From contig JAFKGQ010000026.1 of assembly GCA_017307755.1 (NCBI GenBank), positions 1 to 64,000 on the forward strand: a stretch of DNA of 64,000 nucleotides. Direction: 5' to 3'. The notes below the pieces were generated by a model. The model saw only the letters and a program-made list of their open reading frames with translations, was not told where the DNA came from and did not search any database. This document shows positions 17,715-25,996 of this stretch, in pieces. Position numbers and translations under genes: made by a program. The stretch is from Chitinophagaceae bacterium. Lineage in GTDB: Bacteria > Bacteroidota > Bacteroidia > Chitinophagales > Chitinophagaceae. Position 1 is the stretch's first letter. Each line of letters begins with the position of its first letter.

Positions 17715-19010
17715 TCACTCTGCATCCGGCAATGTAAACGAGAGGGTGCTGCCTTTGTCCGGCTCGCTTTCTATATGCAACGCGCTTCTGTTGCGGGAGA
17801 GGAATTCCTTACAGAGCATCAGACCGAGCCCTGTGCCCGACTCCCCGGCCGTACCCTTGGTGGTGTAATAGTTGTTCTGGCTGATCATTTCGATCGTCGT
17901 ACTATCCATACCTTTCCCCGTATCCTTCACCATGACTTCCACGCCCATGGCGGCTTTTTGCGCGCTGAGCGTAATAACCCCCTTGTCGGGGGTATATTTG
18001 ATAGCGTTGGACAAAAGGTTGCGCAGTACGAGGTTGACCATATCCTTGTCGGCGAACACACAGCAATTTTCGTCTGTCTGAAGGATCAGCCTTATCTGTT
18101 TGGCTTTTGCCTGTAGCTGGAGCAACGCGGCAACCTCTTTTATCTCTCCGGAGATATCGATGGGTTGTGGTTTGACGGCATCCGCCTGCATCTGGCTTCG
18201 GGCCCACAGCAGGAGGTTCTCCATCAGGCTGCTGGTATAGGTCAGCTCGCTCACCACTTCGGGCACCATTTCTTTGATCTCCTCTGCCGGAAGGTCTTGT
18301 TCCTGCATGTTGCGAAAAAGATTTCTCAGCGCGTAGATGGGCGATTTCAGGTCATGGGCGATGATAGAAAATAATTTATTCTTGACGGCATTCAGCTCTG
18401 TGAGTTCTTCCGTTTGACGCTGCAACAGCCGCTCGCTGGCGGCGATGGCCTCTTTCTGCTGAAGGATACTATGCTGGTAGCCTGTGTTCTCCCGTTTGAT
18501 CAGAAAAAGCCCATAAAAAATAAATGCGATGGCGAGTACCTGGTTGAACAAATAAAATAAGATGTTCGCCGTAGACAGCTGATAGGTGTAATTCTTACAG
18601 ATCACGGCCAGCACAAAATAGCTGACCATGGACAATCCCAGGGAAAACAGCATCTGGTCGATCTCCTGCAGGAAGAATACGGACAATATTCCGTAAAGGA
18701 TAAAGGAGAGCTCAACACCCAGATTGATACCGCTGAAGTATACGATACTGGTGGCGAAAGGGTAGAGGACGAAGTAGGCTATCCGGGCAAGATAAATGCG
18801 ATGGCGGGCATTCAGCCAGAGGACCAGCAGGCTTACAAAAGCGGGGATGCTGGCCACCAGCCAGATGAGGGGGGGCAGCCGATGGTTCTGTACCAGGCCC
18901 AGGATGGGGATCAGGATCCCTGTCAGCAACTGGAAAAAGTTTAGCTGATTGAATATCCTTAACTTTCTCTTTTCATAATCATCCATTCCAGTGGTGATGC
19001 CGATGTCCAT
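17715..19010 (-). CDS. Membrane sensor histidine kinase
   Basis: 431 aa from the ATG at 19010 (MDIGITTGMDDYEKRK). An upstream extension to 19241 would overlap the ClC gene start and its promoter. About six hydrophobic helices fill residues ~20-190 without a large extracytoplasmic domain. A short coiled coil leads to HisKA (FSIIAHDLKSPIYALRNL), then HATPase_c with NLLSNAIKYTP, VKDTGKGM and SGTGLGLML. No response regulator is adjacent. It resembles 7TM/MASE-like sensor kinases of Bacteroidota; the signal is unknown. Confidence 0.85.
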   Translation of the reverse strand: MDIGITTGMDDYEKRKLRIFNQLNFFQLLTGILIPILGLVQNHRLPPLIWLVASIPAFVSLLVLWLNARHRIYLARIAYFVLYPFATSIVYFSGINLGVELSFILYGILSVFFLQEIDQMLFSLGLSMVSYFVLAVICKNYTYQLSTANILFYLFNQVLAIAFIFYGLFLIKRENTGYQHSILQQKEAIAASERLLQRQTEELTELNAVKNKLFSIIAHDLKSPIYALRNLFRNMQEQDLPAEEIKEMVPEVVSELTYTSSLMENLLLWARSQMQADAVKPQPIDISGEIKEVAALLQLQAKAKQIRLILQTDENCCVFADKDMVNLVLRNLLSNAIKYTPDKGVITLSAQKAAMGVEVMVKDTGKGMDSTTIEMISQNNYYTTKGTAGESGTGLGLMLCKEFLSRNRSALHIESEPDKGSTLSFTLPDAE

Positions 19011-19202
19011 TATTTTTTCCAGGAATGGAAGGACTGATCTGCCTGGCCGGGGCCGGGTGACCCATGAGGGGAGGCTGATGGATTTAGGCAGGTGCAGAAA
19101 TGTAAAAGGTTTTTGCGAGGTTAATTTCATGGGTATTAGTACTGAATGAGATAAGCCTGCCGAAAATAAGTATTTTAATTTACAAAGGCAAGAGGGAGGG
19201 GG

Positions 19203-19210
19203 TATCTTTG
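19203..19210 (+). promoter_or_regulatory. -7 promoter element of the ClC gene
   Basis: TATCTTTG matches TAnnTTTG exactly, 24 bp before the ATG at 19235. No convincing -33 TTTG was found. It supports the 19235 start over a TTG at 19208 that would fall inside the element. Confidence 0.55.
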
Positions 19211-19234
19211 CAACTTTCATCCAATCAATCAAAT

Positions 19235-20584
19235 ATGACATTCATACGTAGGCTGCGTGCGAAGGCTAAGCGAACATTTGACAGGATCAGGAACGAAAAG
19301 ATGAAGCAGAACCTTCTCCAGGCCATTCCTTTTTGGATAGCTTCCCTGGTCACGGGATTGGTGGCGGTGGCTTATACCCGGCTGTTTGCCCTGGCTGAAA
19401 AGGGGACAGCTTATATTATCCATACGCATGTATGGCTTTTTTTTATCATTACTCCTCTTTGTTTTCTTGTTGCCTGGTGGCTGGTGCGGCGGTGGGCGCC
19501 TTATTCCCGGGGCAGCGGTATTCCGCAGGTGATGGCTGCCATCGAGCTGGCCACCCCCAAATACAACGACAGGGTAAAAAAGCTCCTTAGTCTCCGGGTC
19601 CTTTTTATAAAGATACTTTCCAGCCTGATCATGGCGTTTGGCGGGGGTGTCATCGGACGGGAAGGGCCTACTATCCAGGTGGCCGGGTCCGTATTCCGGA
19701 AGATCAATGAGTGGCTGCCTGCCTGGTGGCCCAGGATATCCAAACGGAATATGATCATGACGGGCGCGGCTGCGGGTCTGGCGGCCGCCTTTAATACGCC
19801 ATTGGGCGGGATTGTTTTTGCAGTGGAAGAATTGACCCGCACTCATATCAGCTATTTTAAGACGGCGTTGTTTACGGCTGTCATCATTGCGGGATTGACG
19901 GCCCAGGCCTTGCTAGGGCCTTACCTGTACCTGGGCTATCCGGATGTGAGTCATCTTTCGGGGTATATTTTTCTTTGCGTACTGCTGGTAGCCATCCCGG
20001 CGGGCTTGTCCGGCAGTCTTATGTCCAGGTGGATGTTGAAAATATTCCGGTGGAAGGACGGCTTCCGGGTCACCCGCCAGCATGTCCTGTATATCATAGG
20101 CTGCGCTCTGCTAATAGCCTCCCTTGCTTTTTTTGTCGATGTGAGGGTGTTGGGGTCGGGTAAAGAACTGATGACGACGGCCCTGTTTACGCAGGATAAA
20201 TACAATAGCTGGTACATGCCCCTGCTGCGCATAGCGGGTTCCATATTCTCTTTTACCACGGGCGCTTCCGGCGGGGTATTTGCACCTGCGCTTAGCGCCG
20301 GCGCCAGTATCGGCGCCACCTTTTCAGGCTGGCTGCACTTGTCGGCCGCGGATACCAATCTGCTGGTGCTGGCCGGCATGGTGGCTTTTCTCACCGGCGT
20401 CACCCGTACGCCTTTTACTTCGGCCATACTTGTGCTGGAAATGACAGACCGTCACAATGTGATTTTTCATCTTATGCTGGCGGGAATGATGGCCAGCCTG
20501 GTTGCCATGCTTGTCGACAAGCATTCTTTTTATGATCATTTGAAATATCAGTATATGCATGAGTTGATAAAGGAAGAGTCCTGA
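19235..20584 (+). CDS. ClC-family chloride channel/antiporter
   Basis: 449 aa with about ten or more membrane helices. All three selectivity signatures are present: GSGIP (93-97), GREGP with the gating glutamate E143, and GASGGVFAPAL. AAFNTPLGGIVFAVEE is also typical. The glutamate corresponding to the E. coli proton glutamate could not be placed with confidence, so channel versus antiporter is open. There is no C-terminal CBS pair. It is divergent from the histidine kinase. Confidence 0.93.
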   Translation: MTFIRRLRAKAKRTFDRIRNEKMKQNLLQAIPFWIASLVTGLVAVAYTRLFALAEKGTAYIIHTHVWLFFIITPLCFLVAWWLVRRWAPYSRGSGIPQVMAAIELATPKYNDRVKKLLSLRVLFIKILSSLIMAFGGGVIGREGPTIQVAGSVFRKINEWLPAWWPRISKRNMIMTGAAAGLAAAFNTPLGGIVFAVEELTRTHISYFKTALFTAVIIAGLTAQALLGPYLYLGYPDVSHLSGYIFLCVLLVAIPAGLSGSLMSRWMLKIFRWKDGFRVTRQHVLYIIGCALLIASLAFFVDVRVLGSGKELMTTALFTQDKYNSWYMPLLRIAGSIFSFTTGASGGVFAPALSAGASIGATFSGWLHLSAADTNLLVLAGMVAFLTGVTRTPFTSAILVLEMTDRHNVIFHLMLAGMMASLVAMLVDKHSFYDHLKYQYMHELIKEES

Positions 20585-20592
20585 ACAATCGT

Positions 20593-20600
20593 TATTTTTG
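20593..20600 (+). promoter_or_regulatory. -7 promoter element of osmC
   Basis: TATTTTTG fits TAnnTTTG, 40 bp before the osmC ATG at 20640 and just after the ClC stop. No clear -33 element is visible at the usual spacing. Confidence 0.45.
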
Positions 20601-20639
20601 GTTGTTAGGGATAACCATTAACTTTTAAACATCATCATC

Positions 20640-21062
20640 ATGAAACGCACAGCTAAGGCACATTGGAAAGGCAACCTGAAAGAGGGTAAAGGAGAGATAT
20701 CTACTCCCAGCAACATCCTGAACCAGACGAACTATTCCTTCAAGACCCGTTTTGACCCGGGGGTCATCGGTACCAACCCTGAAGAGCTGCTTGCTGCTGC
20801 ACATGCGGGCTGTTTTACCATGGCGATCAGCGCTCAGCTGACCCAGGCAGGGATCACTGCGGGCGACATCGAAACGGAGGCCATCCTCGACCTGGACCTG
20901 GTGGGCTTAAAGATCGACGGTATACACCTGGATGTGAAGGCTAGCCCTATCGACGGTGTTTCAGAAGCAAAGTTCAAGGAAGTGGCCGAAGGAGCCAAGA
21001 GCGGATGTATCATCAGCAAAGCGCTGAGTGTGCCCATCTCGATGACCGTGACGTATAAATAA
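20640..21062 (+). CDS. osmC: OsmC-type organic hydroperoxide reductase
   Basis: 140 aa, the usual OsmC length. The peroxidatic cysteine lies in LLAAAHAGCFTMAIS and the resolving cysteine in GAKSGCIISKAL. OsmC reduces organic hydroperoxides using dihydrolipoyl-type donors. MKRTAKAHWKGNLKEGKGEIST is the typical N terminus. It converges on comA with 3 bp between stops. A second, more diverged OsmC-family protein lies at 49968. Confidence 0.92.
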   Translation: MKRTAKAHWKGNLKEGKGEISTPSNILNQTNYSFKTRFDPGVIGTNPEELLAAAHAGCFTMAISAQLTQAGITAGDIETEAILDLDLVGLKIDGIHLDVKASPIDGVSEAKFKEVAEGAKSGCIISKALSVPISMTVTYK

Positions 21063-21065
21063 GGT

Positions 21066-21872
21066 CTACTTCCCTTTGGCGGCGGATGTCCCTGTGGCAC
21101 CGTCGAGGAATAAATGAAATGAATCCCCTCTGAGCCCGATCCGCATGGATTCAAGTGCGATGACCTCGGAGGGGTTTATATTTCCCAGGTTGGCATTGGG
21201 GCCGATGAGGGAGAGGAAGTACAACTGCTGGTCTTTTTGCGGCGCCTCCCAAATGATCTTTTCCGCCGGCACCTTGGTAAGTATCTCCTGTACCAGACCT
21301 TCCCGTACTTCTCCGGAATTACGATAAAGACCCACTGTACCTGTTTCGCGCGCTTCGGCGACGATGTAGGAGGCCCCGGCCTCCAGCTCCGCCTTCATCA
21401 ATTGGATCCACTTGTAAGGGGGGGTGATGTGTTCCCTATCCTTATCTTTTGAGCCTACTTCGCTCAACACCGTCCCATACGTGGAAAGCTTTTCTATATA
21501 GCCGCATTTTTCTTCGTGGGGAATATCGATGGACCCGTCGGAAACCTCGATATAGTCGATGGCATATTCTTTTAGCAGATGGATATAGTCGGGGAATTGA
21601 TTGCGGATGATAAATGCTTCGAAAAGCAATCCTCCAAAGTATACTTTTATTCCGGCCTGTTGGTATACCCTGATCTTTTCCGGGAGGTCCTGCGAAACAA
21701 AGGCGGTTCCAAAAGCGAGCTTTGCGATGTCCACATAGGGGCCTGCCACCGACACAAGATTTCTGGCTTCGGCCAGGCTTAATCCTTTATCGTTGACCAT
21801 GGTAAGACCGTATGTCCTTGGGCTCTCTGTACGGTCTGGTATCTGTGTCAATGGGAAGTTCTTCACGTTCAT
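21066..21872 (-). CDS. comA: Phosphosulfolactate synthase
   Basis: 268 aa. The ComA signature is clear: PRTYGLTMVNDKG, then YVDIAKLAFGT, YFGGLLFEAF, YIEVSDGSIDIP and YIVAEARETGTVGLY. The enzyme adds sulfite to phosphoenolpyruvate to give (2R)-3-phosphosulfolactate, known from archaeal coenzyme M synthesis and Bacillus sulfolactate formation. In Bacteroidota it could feed sulfonate or sulfonolipid chemistry, which is inference; no other sulfonate gene is in the window. It is divergent from the ArsR-family gene. Confidence 0.9.
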   Translation of the reverse strand: MNVKNFPLTQIPDRTESPRTYGLTMVNDKGLSLAEARNLVSVAGPYVDIAKLAFGTAFVSQDLPEKIRVYQQAGIKVYFGGLLFEAFIIRNQFPDYIHLLKEYAIDYIEVSDGSIDIPHEEKCGYIEKLSTYGTVLSEVGSKDKDREHITPPYKWIQLMKAELEAGASYIVAEARETGTVGLYRNSGEVREGLVQEILTKVPAEKIIWEAPQKDQQLYFLSLIGPNANLGNINPSEVIALESMRIGLRGDSFHLFLDGATGTSAAKGK

Positions 21873-21954
21873 GTGTGCAATTTACAAAAACCTGGCCGGT
21901 TGATGTATAATATCAAATCTTTATGTAATTTGTGCGACAAACTCAACTTGTCAT

Positions 21955-22239
21955 ATGGCTCAGATGGACGCAAAAAGGGCGGAGAAGATATCGAAAGCGC
22001 TATCCGACCCCACCCGGCTGAAGATCCTCAGCGAGATCAAGAAGAGGAATGAATGCCTCTATTGTGTAGACCTTTATGAGAATATTCACCTGGCTCAACC
22101 ATCCATTAGTCATCATATGAAGCAGTTGACGGACACAGCCCTCATCCTTTCAGAAAAAGAGGGACGGAATATCAAATATAAGATGAACAATGAGGTGATA
22201 GACGAGTATATCGATTTTCTACAGGGGTTGAAGAAGTAG
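21955..22239 (+). CDS. ArsR-family winged-helix regulator
   Basis: 94 aa, a single winged-helix domain (ISKALSDPTRLKILSEI and LAQPSISHHMKQLTDTALI). It contains the CVDLYE segment that in SmtB/ArsR proteins carries metal cysteines, but with only two cysteines (C35, C38 region) the ligand is uncertain. TTTGT-GCG-ACAAA at 21929-21941 in the divergent spacer is a weak operator candidate. It is divergent from comA. Confidence 0.85.
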   Translation: MAQMDAKRAEKISKALSDPTRLKILSEIKKRNECLYCVDLYENIHLAQPSISHHMKQLTDTALILSEKEGRNIKYKMNNEVIDEYIDFLQGLKK

Positions 22240-22250
22240 TATGTCGGGGG

Positions 22251-22991
22251 TCAGTTCTTTTTGTCCTTTTCTTTTTGCTCCTCCTCCTGTTTTTTTCTGG
22301 CTTCCTCTTCCTGTTTTTTCTTTTCCTTTTCTTTCTTTCTGAAATATCCTCTCAGCAGGAAATTATGTTTGGCCGCCTCCATGTTCTCGTTGAGTCCTTC
22401 GGAGCTTTTTTTGAGGTTTTTCATGGTGGCGCTGATATTGGAGGACAGGCTGGTGTCCTTTAATAATTTCCCCAGGGCGCCCCGTCCGTTGTTGATCCGG
22501 GAGGAAATGTCCGCCAGGTTGCTGGTGATGAGCGCTGCGTTGTCGGCGGAAATCTTCAGGCTGGCCATGATCTGGTCTGTTTCGATGGGTTTTAGCGAGC
22601 CCATGGTATCCCCTTCTGTCACGGGGGGCTGACCTGTAGTGCCTGCCGTGATGGCGATAACCTTGTCACCCATGAGCCCTTCGGAGCTAATGCTTGCCTT
22701 AGCATCTTTTTTTATGAATTTTTGGGCTTTTTCCTGGATGATCATATCCACCTGTACCGAGGTGTCGGTGACCAGCGAGATCCCGTCCACCGTACCGATG
22801 TCGATGCCGCCCAATCGTACATTACTGCCGACCTTTAACCCGCTGACCGAGTTGAACCGGGTGCTGACATGCAGCACTGATCCGAACTTATTCTTTTGTT
22901 TTCCGATGTAATAGATGGCGGCGATCGCTATGATAAGGGCTGCGACGGAGAAAAGCCCCAGTTTCCACTTATAATTTTTTTCTTTTGGCAT
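22251..22991 (-). CDS. MlaD-like MCE-domain protein
   Basis: 246 aa from the ATG at 22991 (MPKEKNYKWKLGLFS). One N-terminal membrane anchor (about 10-28) is followed by an MCE domain (VSGLKVGSNVRLGGIDIGTVDG) and a helical region. The last ~35 residues are almost only Lys, Glu and Gln. It is the periplasmic substrate-binding part of a Mla/Mce-type phospholipid transporter and forms an operon with the ATPase and permease upstream. Confidence 0.9.
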   Translation of the reverse strand: MPKEKNYKWKLGLFSVAALIIAIAAIYYIGKQKNKFGSVLHVSTRFNSVSGLKVGSNVRLGGIDIGTVDGISLVTDTSVQVDMIIQEKAQKFIKKDAKASISSEGLMGDKVIAITAGTTGQPPVTEGDTMGSLKPIETDQIMASLKISADNAALITSNLADISSRINNGRGALGKLLKDTSLSSNISATMKNLKKSSEGLNENMEAAKHNFLLRGYFRKKEKEKKKQEEEARKKQEEEQKEKDKKN

Positions 22992-23022
22992 AACGGTATA
23001 TTTAAGCGTACCGGTAATATTT

Positions 23023-23808
23023 TTAATGAAAGAAGCTTCTGATCCATTCATCCTCCGACTTCTCCAGTTCTTCATAGGAACCCTCGGCCACTACCACACC
23101 TTCCTTCATCATGATGATGCGGTCTGCGGTCAGCTTTGCGCAAGGCATATCATGGGTGATGGTAATAGAAGAGATATTGTATTTTTTCTTTGTCCTGACC
23201 ATCAACTCGCTGATTTCCCGGGAAGTGCCTGTGTCCAATCCGGTGGTCGGCTCGTCATACAGCATGATCTCCGGGCGAAGGATCAGGGTCCTGGCCAGCC
23301 CGATGCGTTTGCTTTGTCCCCCGGAAAGCCTGGACGGCATCTGGTCGATGGCGTCCACCAATCCCACATTGTCCAGCATTTCCATGATGACGGCATCCTT
23401 TTTTTCCTGTGTCATGGTCTTTTTATGCATCCGCAGGGGAAAGGAGAGATTTTCCCTTACCGTCATTGAATCGTACAGGGCGGCATTCTGAAAAAGAAAG
23501 CCTACCCGTACCCGGAGCGCGTTGAGCTCGTCGTATCGCAGGGTAGAGATGTCCTGTCCCAGTACGCTGATCTCTCCTTCGTCCGGCCATTCCAGACCCA
23601 CCAGGCATTTGATCAGTACGGATTTTCCGGAACCTGATTTGCCCAGTATCACCAGGTTCTCTCCTTTATGTACTTCCAGGGCCACACTTTGCAGGACATT
23701 ATGGTCTTTGAATGACTTTTTCAGGCCCCGGATAGTGATCACGGGTTCCTGTTGTTCATTTCCGGCAATCCTTTTTTGCTCAGCGATATCGTTGATCTGT
23801 TGTGTCAT
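23023..23808 (-). CDS. MlaF-like ABC transporter ATPase
   Basis: 261 aa from the ATG at 23808, overlapping the permease stop by 4 bp. Walker A is GKSGSGKSVL, the signature is RLSGGQSKRIGLAR and Walker B is IMLYDEPTTGLD. The closeness of LSGGQSKRIGLAR and DEPTTGLDT is typical of Mkl/MlaF ATPases that energise phospholipid transport between the membranes. It is the middle gene of permease-ATPase-MCE. Confidence 0.93.
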   Translation of the reverse strand: MTQQINDIAEQKRIAGNEQQEPVITIRGLKKSFKDHNVLQSVALEVHKGENLVILGKSGSGKSVLIKCLVGLEWPDEGEISVLGQDISTLRYDELNALRVRVGFLFQNAALYDSMTVRENLSFPLRMHKKTMTQEKKDAVIMEMLDNVGLVDAIDQMPSRLSGGQSKRIGLARTLILRPEIMLYDEPTTGLDTGTSREISELMVRTKKKYNISSITITHDMPCAKLTADRIIMMKEGVVVAEGSYEELEKSEDEWIRSFFH

Positions 23809-24614
23809 AGTAATAGATCTGTGATCTGCGCCGCCAGCATATCGATGATGAATACAGCCAGCGAGGAGGCAACGACGGCTGAATTGGCGGCGACCCCCAC
23901 GCTTTCCGTCCCTCTGCGGGCATGCCATCCTTTATAGCAGCCGATAAGTCCTATCACAAAACCAAAGAAAAAGGTCTTGATGATGGAGGGGACGACGTCG
24001 ATAAATCCCAGATGACCGAGGGCTGCTACAAAGAAATGCCGGAGGGAAGTGGTGTCATGGATATTCATGGCGACAAAACCCCCGTACAAAGCGATGGCGT
24101 CGGCAAAGATGGCCAGCAGGGGGATCATCAGCGTGGTGGCCAGCGTCCTTGTGACTACCAGGTAACGGAATGGATTGATGGCAGATACCTCCATGGCGTC
24201 GATCTGTTCCGTCACTTTCATGGAACCCAATTCCGCCCCCATCCGCGACCCTATTTTTCCGCAGCAGATGAGGGCCGTGATCACGGGGCCTATCTCCCGT
24301 ACCACGGAGACGGATATCATCCCCGGGATAAGCGAAATGGCGCCGAAGTCGGCCATGGAAGGTCTTGTCTGTATAGTGAGCACTACGCCCATAATAAAGG
24401 CGGTGAGCCCGATGAGGAAGATGGACTTATAACCCACCAGGTAACATTGATAGAATATTTCTCTCCATTCATAAGGGGGGCGGACCACTTCCCTGAAATA
24501 TCTGCCTGCAAAGGACACCAGGTCGCCCGCACCATGGAAGAACCGCTGGAGCTGGCTTCTTTTCTGTGTGACGTGAACTTTTGCTTTCTGATATGGGTTA
24601 AGGCCTGGCGGCAT
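23805..24614 (-). CDS. MlaE-like ABC transporter permease
   Basis: 269 aa from the ATG at 24614; an in-frame ATG at 24701 would add 29 residues without a recognisable feature. The MlaE signature is present: GLTAFIMGVVLTIQ, VREIGPVITALI, GSRMGAELGSMKVTEQIDAM and HARRGTESVGVAANSAVV. About five membrane helices. Promoter proper lies upstream of 24614 in AT-rich sequence. It is first in the three-gene Mla-type operon. Confidence 0.92.
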   Translation of the reverse strand: MPPGLNPYQKAKVHVTQKRSQLQRFFHGAGDLVSFAGRYFREVVRPPYEWREIFYQCYLVGYKSIFLIGLTAFIMGVVLTIQTRPSMADFGAISLIPGMISVSVVREIGPVITALICCGKIGSRMGAELGSMKVTEQIDAMEVSAINPFRYLVVTRTLATTLMIPLLAIFADAIALYGGFVAMNIHDTTSLRHFFVAALGHLGFIDVVPSIIKTFFFGFVIGLIGCYKGWHARRGTESVGVAANSAVVASSLAVFIIDMLAAQITDLLL

Positions 24615-24805
24615 ATAAGATCGTTTTATGGATGCAGTGTTCCTGACGGATAGAATTTCAATTATTAATCCAAAAAGCCCACGGGGCATTTCATCAGGCA
24701 ATTGCAGGATAAAACAGGCTTTTAAGTCTGATCGTCCTTTACTGAAGGTTAAAAAATGTAGAAATAGTTCCCCAGCTTTTCACACCTATGGATGGCATTA
24801 ACACT

Positions 24806-24813
24806 TACATTTG
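24806..24813 (+). promoter_or_regulatory. -7 promoter element of the response-regulator/kinase gene
   Basis: TACATTTG matches TAnnTTTG and lies 8 bp before the ATG at 24822. If used, it gives a very short or absent leader and excludes the in-frame ATG at 24792. Confidence 0.4.
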
Positions 24814-24821
24814 AGTACCGT

Positions 24822-25973
24822 ATGATACTTATCGTAGACGACAAGCCGGAGAATATTTTTTCGCTGAAGACTATTCTGGAATTACATTCTTTTCCTACCG
24901 ACACGGCTTTAAGCGGGGAAGAGGCTTTAAAAAAGATCCTCAGGCATTCTTATGCCCTGATCATACTGGATGTGCAAATGCCCGGCATGGATGGTTTTGA
25001 AGTAGCCGAGGCGATCAGCGGTTATAGCAAGGCCAGGGATATTCCCATCATATTCCTCTCGGCCGTCAATACGGATAAGAAGTTTATTACAAAAGGATAT
25101 TCGTCCGGAGGGATGGATTATATCACCAAGCCCTTCGATCCCGATATCCTGCTGTTAAAGGTGAAGACGTTTTACCGTCTTTATGAGCAGAACAGGGAGC
25201 TGAACAGGATACAGGCCAGTTTGCGGAGCGAGATCGAGTTCCGTAAGAAGGTGGAAAGCGAGCTGGAAGAGGCGCTCCGGAAAAAGGATGAGTTTATCAG
25301 CATTGCCAGTCATGAACTAAAGACGCCGTTGACCACCATCAAGGCGTATGTCCAATTGCTTGACCGTGACATCGGGGCGGATGACCCCACAAAAATGTAT
25401 GTGGACAGGACGCTGGTACAGGTGCGTAAACTGGATAATCTTATCGTGGATCTTCTGGACCTGTCCAAGATCGAGAGTGGTAAATTGAAATTCAATAAAA
25501 AGATATTTAACTTCGGAGCGGTCCTGTCCAGTGCGATAGAAATGATCCGGCAGACCTACCCGGACTACCAGGTCGTGTTGAAAGGGGAGGGCGATGTGCG
25601 ACTTTACGGGGATGAGATGCGTATCGAGCAGGTGTTGATCAATTACCTCACCAATGCCGTGAAATATTCACCAGACAATAAAGAGATCCAAGTAGAAGTT
25701 GCCTGTGATAAGGATCAGCGTCTTTGCGTCCGGGTAAGGGACTTTGGCATCGGGATCGAGAAAGACCATCAATCCAATATCTTTCATAAATTTTATAGGG
25801 TGGAAGATGCGGGTCGTTTTCAGGGTCTGGGTATCGGGCTGTACATCTGCGCCGAGATCATCCGCCGGCATGAAGGGGAGTATGGGGTAGACAGTGAGCC
25901 GGGCCGGGGTTCCGTCTTTTATTTTTCCATCCCTGTCGCCGAGAGCAAGGCATTAGGAACCGTGACTGAATAA
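24822..25973 (+). CDS. Hybrid response regulator-histidine kinase (REC-HisKA-HATPase)
   Basis: 383 aa, soluble. A receiver domain (about 1-120) has phospho-acceptor D50 in IILDVQMPG and the conserved lysine in DYITKPFD. A coiled coil links it to HisKA with H164 (ASHELKTPLT) and HATPase_c (NYLTNAVKYSP, VRDFGIGIE, GLGIGLYI). A kinase with an N-terminal receiver probably acts as a phosphorelay intermediate or is controlled by another kinase. The hybrid kinase at 25997 follows by 23 bp. Confidence 0.9.
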   Translation: MILIVDDKPENIFSLKTILELHSFPTDTALSGEEALKKILRHSYALIILDVQMPGMDGFEVAEAISGYSKARDIPIIFLSAVNTDKKFITKGYSSGGMDYITKPFDPDILLLKVKTFYRLYEQNRELNRIQASLRSEIEFRKKVESELEEALRKKDEFISIASHELKTPLTTIKAYVQLLDRDIGADDPTKMYVDRTLVQVRKLDNLIVDLLDLSKIESGKLKFNKKIFNFGAVLSSAIEMIRQTYPDYQVVLKGEGDVRLYGDEMRIEQVLINYLTNAVKYSPDNKEIQVEVACDKDQRLCVRVRDFGIGIEKDHQSNIFHKFYRVEDAGRFQGLGIGLYICAEIIRRHEGEYGVDSEPGRGSVFYFSIPVAESKALGTVTE

Positions 25974-25996
25974 GTTTAAAAATAAAGAGCATCCGA

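Noticed and set aside
19011..19241. N-terminal extension of the histidine kinase
   Set aside because: Overlaps the divergent ClC start and promoter; the added residues have no domain.
21929..21941. TTTGT-GCG-ACAAA as ArsR operator
   Set aside because: Only 5-bp arms in an AT-rich spacer; too weak to list as a separate feature and mentioned only in the ArsR entry.
23922..24653. Open frame of 243 codons on the + strand
   Set aside because: Entirely antisense to the MlaE-like permease, which has clear family signatures; the frame is rich in Asp, Gly and His as a mirror of helix codons.
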